A stretch of 28,836 nucleotides of DNA from Acanthamoeba lenticulata. Taxonomy: Eukaryota; Discosea; Longamoebia; Acanthamoebidae. The stretch covers positions 1-28,836 of the forward strand of contig NAVB01001704.1 in NCBI GenBank assembly GCA_002179805.1, in the 5' to 3' direction. Position 1 is the stretch's first letter. Each line of letters begins with the position of its first letter. Below the pieces are notes generated by a model. The model ran no database searches. It was given only the letters and a program-made list of their open reading frames with translations, and had not been told where the DNA came from. Of this stretch, positions 11,417 through 20,140 are shown in pieces. The translations under genes and the position numbers were made by a program.

Positions 11417-12440
11417 ATGGCAAGCTCATTGAAGAACGCTCTCCTCCTAGGGAGTCTGCTGGTGCTGGTGCTGGCCTGCCTGGCCGGGCCGACCGCGGGC
11501 GCCAGCTTTGGCGATCGTCTGCTACGCACCTTCTTTGTTTTTGCTGAGCTACCCTTGACAGCTGCGGATGCTGAGGCCCAGGGCTGGACCCGCATGTGGG
11601 GACCGTGCAACCCCAACATCGGCTACACCTACGCGCAAACTGCTTCAGGCGCGACGAGCTGGTCTCCGGTCCTCCTTTACTTTACCGCCGCAGGGCAGCT
11701 CTCAGGTCCGCCCTTCAAGACACTTTGCTTTCTTCTTTTGGATCGGCCAATGTGTGACCTTTCCATCCTTTGCTTTTCGTCCCCAGGCTTTGGCGTTCAT
11801 GCCACCGGCTGGGAGCCGCGGTATCTAGTGGATCGTGGTTTCTTTACTCCCACCGGCCTGGCTCAGCAGTATGACATCTTCATCCGCACGCGCGACGCCA
11901 AGTACATGTGCTCCGGGGAGAAGTCGTTCGACCTGCTTGGCGACCGCCTGTAGATCAACGGCTTCTTCCCAATTCCGCTCAACACGAGCACCGCCGTCAA
12001 GCAAGGCTGGGCTCCGGGCAACTGCATTGGCCAGATGGGCATTCACTACGCATACGATCTGGCCGCGTTCGGCAAGAACACGTGGAACGCATCCACCCTT
12101 GTGCCTGTGATGCCCATGTACGACGCTGAGCGCCAGACCATCAACGCCATTCTTTTCAACTTGCCTCACCTAGAATTTGTACGTACCCTGTTTGCGCGTT
12201 TTATCAAAGAAGCAGTCTCGCCTGGAGATCTCAAGCTCATTCTTTCTTCACAATTGGTTTAAGGGTGAGCCCCTCGGCATGTTTGAGGGTCCCTTGTCGA
12301 CTGGCCTCTTCTGCAAGAACTGGTGCGCCGACTCGGGCTGCACGTTCGACATTGGGGGTCGCTCGTGGTCCACCATGCACTTTCACTTTGTCGATCCTTC
12401 CTCCATCTCTTGCTCCGGAGCTCCCTGCACTCTCTTTTAA
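11417..12440 (+). CDS. Secreted protein of unknown function, Cys-containing, interrupted by an in-frame TAG
   Basis: Starts MASSLKNALLLGSLLVLVLA followed by CLAGPTAGA, a textbook signal peptide with a likely cut after residue 29. Exons 11417-11705, 11787-12178 and 12264-12440 join in frame (286 codons counting the internal stop). After KSFDLLGDRL the frame meets TAG at 11951-11953, then continues as INGFFPIPLNTSTAVKQGW with no further stop. The downstream part keeps usable splice sites and a Cys-rich end (CKNWCADSGC). Either the gene is recently broken, the TAG is a base error or a read-through stop, or an unseen splice avoids it. A very short alternative intron 11517-11561 would replace the hydrophobic stretch TFFVFAELPL. 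The true 3' end is uncertain; further exons up to about 12600 are possible. No family recognised. Same strand as INTS11, 210 bp downstream. Confidence 0.6.
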
Positions 12441-12702
12441 CCCGGACGTATCACTACTTGCGAGGCCTGTACAATGGTATGGGGGCTGGTGCCAATTAGC
12501 TCAGATTTTTTTGTCGTTTTGAAAGTAGCGGCTCACGTGCAATCTCCTTCCCCCAACAGATCATGGTCTAGAACAAGCAAGGTCCTCGAAGCCAACTTCT
12601 AGATGTCTTTACGCCCGTGCCCTTGGTGGAAGGGCAACCCCCATCTTAGAAAAAGAAAAGAATTGTTGCTTCACGAACCGGAAGGTTGCCAGACCTTCCT
12701 AC
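12441..12702. other. Convergent intergenic spacer
   Basis: 262 bp between the converging secreted-protein and M20 genes. Frames here are short. A possible donor at about 12477 and acceptor at about 12560 could add a terminal exon to the upstream gene, but I cannot support it. AAAAAGAAAAG near 12650 is A-rich. Confidence 0.4.
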
Positions 12703-14474
12703 TCAGGCCAGGGTGACGCACAAACGGTCTTCCACGAGGCGAATCCAAAAGGCGACGGCGGAGGGGATCACGCTGTCGTTAAACTCAAAGTCGGAGGAGT
12801 GGTTGAGGGCGTTGGTCTTGCCCTCCTCCTTGGTGCCCAGGAAGAAGAAGCAACCCGGCTTCTTTTCCACGTAGTAGCTGAAATCTTCGGCGGCGAGCAT
12901 GGGCAAGAGGCGGTCGCTCACTTTGTCTTGGCCGAAGAAGCGCTTGGCCACGCGCACGACGTGGTCGTTCTCAGCCGGAGTGTTGACCAGCACCGGGTAG
13001 CGCGACTGCAGATCAATCTCGCACGTGCACCCGTAGGCCGCGCACGTCTGCTCGACTGGCGAGGGAACGCCCCACCACGCACGTTGTTTGTTTGGATAAG
13101 TCCCTATTGATATCTCTCTCTCTCTCTTAAGAGGCAAGTGGGGCTCAAGTACCGATGGTGGTGAACCGCTGCTTGATGTTGTCAAACACGGCGGGCGAGA
13201 GGTCGCGGATGGTGCCTCCAAAGCGGCAGGTGTCCGGGATCACGTTGAAGGTCTCCCCGCCCTGCAGGAAGCACACGGACAGCACGGCCGGATCGGCGTA
13301 GGACGTGTTGCGCGAGATCACCGTCTGGAGGCTCGACACGCACGCTGCAGCGCACACGATGGGGTCGAGCGTTTGCTGCACCCATTCCTCCCCCCCCCAC
13401 ATAGGACCGCGCAGCTGCGTTAGACTTGGCAAGGGAAAGGGCGCGCGCTTGGCCTTGTTGAACGAACATGAGGCTGCGAGCCATGGCCGCCCTTGCCCTT
13501 GACGATGACCTCGAAGCGCGAGGTGTGGGCCATCACGGGACCGGCCTTGGTGCTGTACACACACACACACGCACACACGCGACGAAATGCGCTCTCTCAG
13601 CCCATCATACACATACACATACACATACACACGTGTGTTTGTGTGTTGATCGCACGTACAGGAGGGTGCCGAGCTCCACAGTGGGCCAGTTGTGCATGCC
13701 GTACACTTCGTCCACGCCATCCAAGCACCCTGCATTGGGGGTCCGTCCGCGGGCCTTGTGTATAAGAGGCGAGTTGCGCCCGAGGGCCCTGGAGGAGGCG
13801 TACCTTCTTCGATCATGAGGGGCGCGCCGCCAGGGGACTCTTCGGCGGGCTGGAAGAGCAGCCGCACGGTCTGGCCCTTGGGGATTTTGTGGCGCTGCTG
13901 GACGAGCAGGACCGCCGCCCCGATCAGGCATGCCATGTGCCCGTCGTGGCCGCACATGTGCGCCACACCCTCACTGCATGGGATGCCGGAGGAGGTCAGC
14001 AGAGCAGGCCACAGCACCAGCAATTGGAAGAACGTGCTTGACGGAGCGGTGGGGCAGGTGGTGGTTGTTCTCTGTCATCGGCAGCGCGTCGAGGTCAGTG
14101 CGCAGTGCGATCTGTCCTCCCCCAAGGGTGGCCACCGCAGTCAGAGCTAAAGGAACCCTTTTACGCTAGAGGGCTCTTTGACTTGTGCACCATGGACACC
14201 CCACGGGCTTCGCCGTCGCCTGTGCCACGAATGTCCACCACGAGGCCTGTGCGTGCGCACACCTATGCATAGCAGCAACAATGAGCTTCAAGATTAGCTG
14301 TCGCCCAACACCATGGTCGCTCCACACCTTGATCGCTTCGGGCTCGAGGCCCGTGCGTAGGAGAGCAGCACGCATGCGCTGTTGAGTTTCATGTTCCTCA
14401 AAGCCGACCTCGGGGTGTTGGTGCAGCTCTCGCCGCAACGCCACCAAGTCAGCCAGCTGCTCTGCACTCAACAT
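12703..14474 (-). CDS. M20D-type metallopeptidase / amidohydrolase (IAA-amino acid or hippurate hydrolase-like)
   Basis: Zinc or manganese hydrolase that removes acyl groups from N-acyl amino acids. Exons 14474-14312, 14246-14205, 14146-14038, 13973-13804, 13729-13660, 13552-13468, 13375-13153, 13055-12703 give 404 aa, the usual family length. The start MLSAEQLADLVALRRELHQHPEVGFEE matches the family N-terminus. Blocks seen: GLVVDIRG, IALRTDLDALPMTENN, NEGVAHMCGHDGH (metal ligands), LLFQPAEESPGGA (catalytic Glu), VYGMHNWP, KAGPVMAHTSRFEV, GKGGHGSQPH, the QTLDPIVCAA..LQTVISRN lid region and LPMLAAEDFSYY. Residue 105 (Asn of NEGV) forms only if intron 3 (13974-14037) starts with GC. No signal peptide, so probably cytosolic. 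Physiological substrate unknown. Divergent from the AlkB-like gene with only 68 bp between start codons. Confidence 0.92.
13557..13636. repeat. CA-rich microsatellite in M20 intron 5
   Basis: Two CA/CATA tracts (about 13557-13579 and 13607-13634) plus a GT-rich end fill the intron 13553-13659. On the minus strand they read as GT tracts. Simple repeats like this are confined to introns and spacers across the window. Confidence 0.75.
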
Positions 14475-14542
14475 ATCTTAAAAGAAAAAAGAATAAAACT
14501 TGTTTCACATTTCTGCTTGCCCGCCAAGAGGCACACGCGCTT
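14475..14542. promoter_or_regulatory. Very short bidirectional promoter region, M20 / AlkB-like
   Basis: Only 68 bp lie between the two opposed ATGs. The left half is A-rich (TTAAAAGAAAAAAGAATAAAA, in two parts across 14477-14498). The AlkB frame stays open upstream of 14543, so its leader must be very short or its start may differ. Inferred from layout. Confidence 0.4.
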
Positions 14543-15722
14543 ATGCAGGAAGAGGCAAGTGGCCACTTGGCCGGCGCCGGCGATGGTGGTTTATCGGAAC
14601 GCACAACCCCCCTCCAGCCTGGAGAGGGCCGCATCGACAGCCTGCCCGGTGCCACCTATGTCAGTCGCGCCCTGAGCCCGTCGCTAGTTGCCCGCGTGGC
14701 CCAAGGCGTACATTAATACGCCCCCCCCCCCTTCTCTTTTTCTTCCTCTGCTCTCTTTTACATGGCTCTTCGTGAGACCTCGCGTGGGGCCAGTCTCGTG
14801 TGCCTGACGCGCCATCTATCACCAGGCAGCGCATGTGGGCGTCAAACCCGCCCGCTACGGCATCACGGGGAAGGGCGGGCCCAAGGTGCTGCCCTACGGC
14901 CAACGAGGTACGCGCACCCGCTCTCCCTTTGCACTTGCATCATCGGCTGAAGCTTGTCAGCGGGGCAGTGACCTACCCGGATTGGCTGGAGGAGTTGATC
15001 GACCATCTCCTCGCGCTGGGCGCCATGCCGCACCGGCCGACCCAGGTGTCGGTCAACCACTACGTGCCCCGGCCGGAGGAGCCCGCCTATCGCCTCGTCG
15101 TACGAGCACACCGCCCTCTGTCTTCCCTCGCCAGGGCCACCACCTGGGCGCCCAAAACACTCACCGGGCAGCAGCCGCACATCGACTCGAGCAAAGCGGG
15201 GCAGCAGGTGGTCATTGTGTCGTTGCTGTCGCCCTGCTGCCTCGACTTCTATCGCAACTCGGGCCGGAGGGACCTCTCCGTGCCCTTCACGCCCACCCTC
15301 GCACGTCTCCACGTCACGCGCACTCGTGCCTCGTCCGAGGCCTCACAGGAGGGGATTTGGTTGGGGGGGGGGATGTGTCTGGTCCAGATCCTCGACCCAG
15401 AGGACACGCGCGAGCCGGCCGTGAGCCTCCTGCTTGAGCCCGCCAGCGCGCTGATCCTCACTGGAGAGGCCTTCAACAGTGCGCGCCCTCCCTGATTGCG
15501 CAAAGAAGACAAACACGAGGACTCAAGGCCGTGCGCGTGTTTGTGGCGATGTCAGCATATGGGCATGGGATCGAGCCCCGGCTGGAGGACGAGGTGAGCA
15601 GTCGGCTGGGCAACTACCACCTCCTGACGAGCCTCGCCCCGCACGTGCGAAGCACCCAGCGCGCCGCCCGCATCTCGCTCGCGATCTGGGGACCTGACGG
15701 CAGCACAGGCCCAGACTCCTGA
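14543..15722 (+). CDS. AlkB-like 2-oxoglutarate/Fe(II) dioxygenase (closest in feel to ALKBH6)
   Basis: Oxidative demethylase-type enzyme for nucleic acids or proteins. Exons 14543-14707, 14826-14907, 14969-15099, 15172-15279, 15388-15478, 15556-15722 sum to 247 aa in frame. Early block: LPGATYVSRALSPSLVARV, as in AlkB homologue N-termini. Then RYGITGKGG, LPYGQRVTYPDWLEELIDHL, VSVNHYVP. The iron motif is HxD in QPHIDSS (His codon at 15178), followed by VIVSLLSPCCLDFY, SLLLEPASALIL, the distal His in TYGHGIEPR and the Arg pair in RSTQRAARISLAIW. The LLLEP...L and HGI blocks resemble ALKBH6; overall similarity is moderate and other AlkB classes are possible. Substrate unknown. The stretch between NHY and PHID is longer than usual, so the exon 3/4 junction is the least certain. 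All five donors are GT[AG]C. No presequence recognised. Confidence 0.8.
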
Positions 15723-15903
15723 GTCTACATTCACCAATGGGTGGACCAAGTCGTGTTGTTTGAGGACAAGGTCAAGGAGGCAACAACAGCCGGCATGTAC
15801 ATGGGGAATCCCTCTTCTTTTTTTTTTAATCTTTTGAATCAAAATACAAACGCCACAACTGCCACGCGCGCGGACGACGGTGGGCGGCCTGCGGGGAGCC
15901 CAC

Positions 15904-18237
15904 TTACTCGCGGACGCCGCGGACCTTGTGGGAGACGCGGGAGATGAGGCGGGTCTTCTTGTGGGGCGCCGACGCGCGGAGGTCCCACGAGGGCGCCACG
16001 TAGGTGGAGCCCGCGAGGGCCTTCTTGGAGGGCTTCTGGGCCTCCTCGACCATGGGCATGTCGAGGCCCAGCACCGACATCAGCTTGGCCTGCGTCGGGT
16101 CCACCCCGAGCACGGCAAAGGCCTTGCTGTTCTTCTCCTTGATCCGGACTGAACTCCCCCCCCCCCCGCCCGCCCAAAGCACACACGCGCGCGATCAGCC
16201 GCCGGCCCGGATGAGGGAGGACGAGGAGGAGGGCGCACTCTGGGGCGGGTAGGGCGAGGACGGCGTGACGGGCGCGGAGAAGGGCTCCTGCTCGTCCGAG
16301 CTCTCGCGCTCGACCATCACGGGGCTCCGCACGTCCTGTTGTTGCAACACACACACACACACACAAATATTTACAACACACGTGAACTCGCGCTCATGAT
16401 GACGGCGATGACAACGACAATGATGAAGATGAAGAGGATGATGAGGCGGGCGTACAGCGCCGTGGCCGAAGCTGTGGCTCCGCCGCCGCTCGAGGTCGGC
16501 CAGCTCGGCGGGGAGGACGCGAGGCGAAAGCGGGCGGGCGTGAGCGGCCGCCATGCGGGACGAGCCCGGCGGGGCAAAGGGCACCACGAGCGACGTCTGC
16601 CGGGCGGCCGACGCCAGGAACCGGTCGCCGGACACCTGCGACGACAGGTCCACGTCGCCTCCGCCCGCGCTGCTGCTGCTGCCGCTGTTCATGAGGCGCG
16701 TCCGCGACGGGAAGAAGACGCCCGTGTAGGCCACCGGTGGCCTTACACTATCGCTGTCGTAGAGCTCCTCGGCCTCGTCGTCCTCGTCTTCGTCATCGAA
16801 CTTGTCGCTGTCGCCGTCCTCGTCGTCCTCGAGCGGGGCGCGCGCGGCGGGGCGCATCGGGACGTCGTCCAGCGACGGCGTCTTGTGGCCGCCCACGATC
16901 TGGCCGGTGCTCTCCGACCGGGCCCAAGCGGGCGCCCGCCACGAGGACGGCTTCTCCTCGGGGCTGCCGCCGATGCTGCTGCTCCGCTGCCGCCGCGCGC
17001 GGCCGATCGACGTGCCGGAGCGCCACTGCTGCTGCTGCTGCTGGTGCGAGCCGACCACGATGGAGCTCACGCTGCTGCTGCTGCTGCTGCTGCCGACGCC
17101 GCTGCCCGTGCTCAGGCCGCTGCCGGGGCCCACGCCGCTACCGCTGTGGCTGCCCGGGCGGCTGATGTCGCTGCCGGCGCTGAGGCTGCTGCTGCTGCCG
17201 CCGGGTGTCCAGAGGGCGCTGGGCCGCTCCTCGCGGGCGTCGCGCTCGAGGGCGGCCACGCGGCGCTTGGTCACGCGGAGCTGCGACTGGAGGCGCTCGA
17301 TGCGCTTGTCGCGCTCGGCCACCTCCTGCGCGTGCTGCGCGTTGGCGCTGATGGCCTCCCGCAGCCGCGCTCGGAGGTCGACAAACTCGCGCTCGAGCTC
17401 GGCCAGCCGCTGCTCCTCGCGCTCGCGCTCGCGCCGGTCGCGCTCCTCGACGTAGGTGAGCTCCAAGGCTTCGAAGAAGCGGTCCAGCCGCTGCGCACGC
17501 GCCCCGGTCTCGAGCTCGATCAGTGCCACGACCGCCGCCGTCGGCGCGTCGGCCCCGGGCACCAACGCCGTGCCCTCGGCCAGCGCGTTGGCCCGCTGGC
17601 GCCGCGGAGGGGACAGGCTCTCGCTGGGTTGGTCGGCTGCCTTGGCGCGTCGGCGGACGCCCCGCGGCGACACGGCCGTTGTGACGGCAGAGGACGCCGA
17701 GGACGAAGGCGAGGAAGTGTCGGCCCAGGCGCGGACGGCCATTTCGATCTCCTCCTTGCGGCGGGCGGTATCGACGCGCCGCAGCTTGGGTGGCGCCTGC
17801 TTGGGCGGCTCTTTGGTGGTCGACGGCCCACCAGGGGCCACCGCGTTGTTTGTGGTCGTCGTCGTAGTGGTCGTAGTCGTGGGCTTGGTGGTGGCACCAC
17901 CGTCACCCGAGGAGCGGGTGGTCGTGCTTGCTACTGCTGCGGTGGTATTGACATTGTCGACAGTTTTACGAGGGGAAGTGGAGGGGGTGGAGGTGGAGGA
18001 AGATGTGGCGGGCGAGGAAAGATCTTTGATGTGGGGCGTGACCTTGCGGAGGCCCTTGCGGTGGCCTGAGCGAGTGGACGAGCTCAGTCCCGCGAGAGCC
18101 AACTCCTGTCGGGCATCATGGAGAAGGCGGCCGAGGGCACCGACAAGCCCCTCCAGGCCTTCCACCCGCGCCTCCACTCCCCCTCCTCCGGAGGAGAGAT
18201 CTGGTGCGGAAGGTGGCGCGGTGTTGGGGGGCTCCAT
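15904..18237 (-). CDS. Low-complexity coiled-coil protein of unknown function
   Basis: Exons 18237-16456, 16335-16239 and 16148-15904 give 707 aa. The last junction (donor A|GTGCGC at 16238, acceptor TTCAG at 16149) is inferred: without it exon 2 would end at a TGA after LIRAGG. Residues 1-230 are rich in Ser, Thr, Ala and Pro with Thr runs (17840-17880). A highly charged coiled coil spans about residues 252-340 (VEERDRREREREEQRLAELE and onward). Then come Ser/Gly repeats, a poly-Gln/Ser stretch (17025-17090), an acidic block (DEDEDDEAEELYDSD) and DLERRRSHSFGHGAV. The C-terminal exon (NSKAFAVLGVDPTQAKLMSVLGL, then a basic tail) is compact and less repetitive, possibly a small conserved motif. 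No family recognised. Probably a cytoskeletal or signalling scaffold, but that is only a guess. Overlapping plus-strand frames of up to 576 codons are shadows. Confidence 0.72.
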
Positions 18238-18581
18238 CTCGTCGTTTTCAATCTTTTGCAGATTTCGTTTCGTTATTCACGTGTTATTATTGTGATGTGT
18301 GCAGAAACCGGTCCTTGTAATTGAGGACCCCAAAGTGGCTCTCGTCCGTGAGGAGCCCAGTTGTGGTTGTTGTCCCAGGCCACTTGTTCCCTCACGCGGA
18401 GAGAAAATGGGCTGAAAAAAGGCTGTTCCCACTGGCCATTTTTATGCGACACACACAAATTGCAGTACTGAGGCGAACAAAGACCACGTCGCGCGAGTTC
18501 AAGCGGCCCGGTAGGCAAGAGCGCGCGCGTTGCGGTTGGACCTTTGTTTCTTGTTGTGCGTTCCTCAATTTAGTTGTTTTC
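18238..18581. promoter_or_regulatory. Bidirectional intergenic region, coiled-coil gene / GNAT gene
   Basis: 344 bp between divergent starts. Contains CACGTG (18278-18283), an E-box-like hexamer; ACCGGT (about 18307-18312); and a T-rich stretch just before the GNAT start. The GNAT frame is open back to about 18321, so a longer N-terminus is possible but is unlike the family. Promoter role inferred. Confidence 0.4.
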
Positions 18582-19304
18582 ATGACCGACATCCGACACG
18601 CCACACTGCCGGACGATCTGCCCGTTGTGCGCAGCTTGTTGCGCGAGTACGCAGACGGGCTTGGCATTGATCTGAGTTTCCAAGACTTTGAAGACGAGTT
18701 GGCGGCCTTGCCAGGCAAGTTCGCGCCTCCCACGGGCCGCCTTCTGCTTGCATGGCGCGATGGCGAGGCCGTGGGCTGCGTGGCCCTGCGTCCGCTCGAA
18801 GAAGGAACCTGTGAGATGAAGCGCCTCTATGTGCGACCGCAGCTGCGGGGCGAGCAGCTCGGCCGACGTCTTGCAGAGCGTATTTGCCGAGAAGCACGCG
18901 AGGCCGGCTACTCACGCATCTGCCTGGACACGCTGCCATCCATGTCGGCCGCCATCAGGCTGTACACAGGGTTGGGGTTCAAACCGACTGCCCCTTATGT
19001 CTTTAACCCTTTTCCTGGCGCCTTGTTCCTTTCTCTGGAGCTGGCGGGCTCTGAAAATATTTGCCTCAGTGAACCTGATGGAGCAAACAAACGCGACTGC
19101 AGCTCTTCCTTCCTGGGGTGTGGTCCCCATGGACAACGTCATGGACGAACTTGTGGCCCTTATATTCATTCACACTCAAACGTCCATCATGCTGCCTGTG
19201 TGCCGCGCTGTGTGTCGCCGCTGGGCTCGTATCCTAACCACCAACCACCTGTTTGCCCAGCGGCTGGAGGTGAGGCACTTGGTGACGCACCGCCGCCAGT
19301 TTGA
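18582..19304 (+). CDS. GNAT-family N-acetyltransferase, bacterial type
   Basis: Acetyl-CoA-dependent transferase, single exon. Start at 18582 (MTDIRHATLPDDLPVVRSLL) matches the family N-terminus; the frame is open further upstream but unlike GNAT. Blocks: LLREYADGLGIDLSFQDFEDE, split as LLREYADGLGID and LSFQDFEDELAALPGKFAPP; GRLLLAWRDGEAVGCVALRPLE; the acetyl-CoA motif MKRLYVRPQLRGEQLGRRL; YSRICLDTLPSMSAAIRLYTGLGF; and PYVFNPFPGALFLSLEL. The domain finishes near 19045 (about 155 aa), yet no stop follows until 19304, so the last 80 or so residues are read across the F-box/ankyrin gene in another frame. Likely a lost stop, an unseen splice, or a base error near 19050. This class is common in bacteria, and the intron-free body among intron-rich neighbours suggests lateral acquisition. 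Substrate unknown. Confidence 0.82.
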   Translation: MTDIRHATLPDDLPVVRSLLREYADGLGIDLSFQDFEDELAALPGKFAPPTGRLLLAWRDGEAVGCVALRPLEEGTCEMKRLYVRPQLRGEQLGRRLAERICREAREAGYSRICLDTLPSMSAAIRLYTGLGFKPTAPYVFNPFPGALFLSLELAGSENICLSEPDGANKRDCSSSFLGCGPHGQRHGRTCGPYIHSHSNVHHAACVPRCVSPLGSYPNHQPPVCPAAGGEALGDAPPPV

Positions 19305-20070
19305 GAGGCGCGCGGCAGCCCAGGGCTATCACACCGTGCTCGAGTGGGCTCGTTCCCAAGGCTGCCGACAGTACCCAAGCACCTGCGCTGCGGCGGCCGG
19401 CGCAGGCCACCTCGACACGCTCAAGCGGCTTCGGGGCAACGGTTGGCCATGGGATGCGCAGACATGCAGGCGGGCGGCCGAAGCCGGTCACTTGGCTGTG
19501 CTTCTCTGGGCACGGGACAATGGCTGCCCACAGTGGGCCAGCGCTGCAGTGGAGGGCGCCGCCGCTGGAGGCCGCGTTCGGATCCTCGAATGGGCGCTCC
19601 TGAACGGCTGCCAATGGACCAGCCAATCCGCCATCGCCGCGGCGGCGCGAGGACGAGTAAAGCTGCTTCATTGGGTGAGGGCCAATCAAGGCCTTCAAGC
19701 TGACGAAGCAGTGAGCGTGGCCGCGGCGGGCGGAGGCCATTTGAAGGTGCTGCAGCTCGTGGTCAACTGGCGATGCCGCGAGAGCACATGCTGGGCGGCA
19801 GCCCGTGGAGGCCATCTCGAGGTGCTCAAGTGGCTCAGGGCTAAGGGCTGTCCGTGGGACGCCTCCACTTGCCTGGGCGCTGCTGAGGGTGGTCACTTGG
19901 CCGTGCTTCAGTGGGCGCGGGCCAACGGCTGCCCCTGGGACATCCAGGGGTGCGCACGCAAGGCCGCAGTAGGTCGGCATCAACGCTTGCTCGAGTGGAT
20001 ACAGATGAATGATGCTTGTGCGATACCAGCCCGCTTGTACGAGACTGTTCGCTTGCCTCTCAGGCAATGA
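19078..20070 (+). CDS. F-box-like protein with ankyrin-type repeats
   Basis: Intronless, 330 aa from ATG 19078; ATG 19129 or 19141 could be used instead and would still give the F-box. Residues about 18-55 look like an F-box (MDELVALIFIHTQT.., PVCRAVCRRWARIL). The rest is about nine degenerate ankyrin-like repeats of 25-33 aa with the amoebal pattern AA..GHL.VL.W.R..GCPWD..TC, best in EAGHLAVLLWARDNGCPQW, GGHLEVLKWLRAKGCPWD and GGHLAVLQWARANGCPWD. Proteins of this kind are expanded in Acanthamoeba and in large DNA viruses that infect amoebae, and are thought to recruit targets to SCF ubiquitin ligases. Target unknown. The 5' end overlaps the GNAT frame by 227 nt; convergent with the FabG-type gene, 70 bp apart. 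Confidence 0.85.
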   Translation: MEQTNATAALPSWGVVPMDNVMDELVALIFIHTQTSIMLPVCRAVCRRWARILTTNHLFAQRLEVRHLVTHRRQFERRAAAQGYHTVLEWARSQGCRQYPSTCAAAAGAGHLDTLKRLRGNGWPWDAQTCRRAAEAGHLAVLLWARDNGCPQWASAAVEGAAAGGRVRILEWALLNGCQWTSQSAIAAAARGRVKLLHWVRANQGLQADEAVSVAAAGGGHLKVLQLVVNWRCRESTCWAAARGGHLEVLKWLRAKGCPWDASTCLGAAEGGHLAVLQWARANGCPWDIQGCARKAAVGRHQRLLEWIQMNDACAIPARLYETVRLPLRQ

Positions 20071-20140
20071 ATGCGTGGAAAATTGTTTTTATTTGTAAGC
20101 GCCTCTTCGCCTTCTTGTGGCTCTGAGAGGAGGAGGACTA

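Noticed and set aside
16339..18069. 576-codon plus-strand frame rich in Ala/Arg/Gly
   Set aside because: Antisense to the coiled-coil gene; it arises from high GC and codon-third bias. It has no introns, start context or family blocks.
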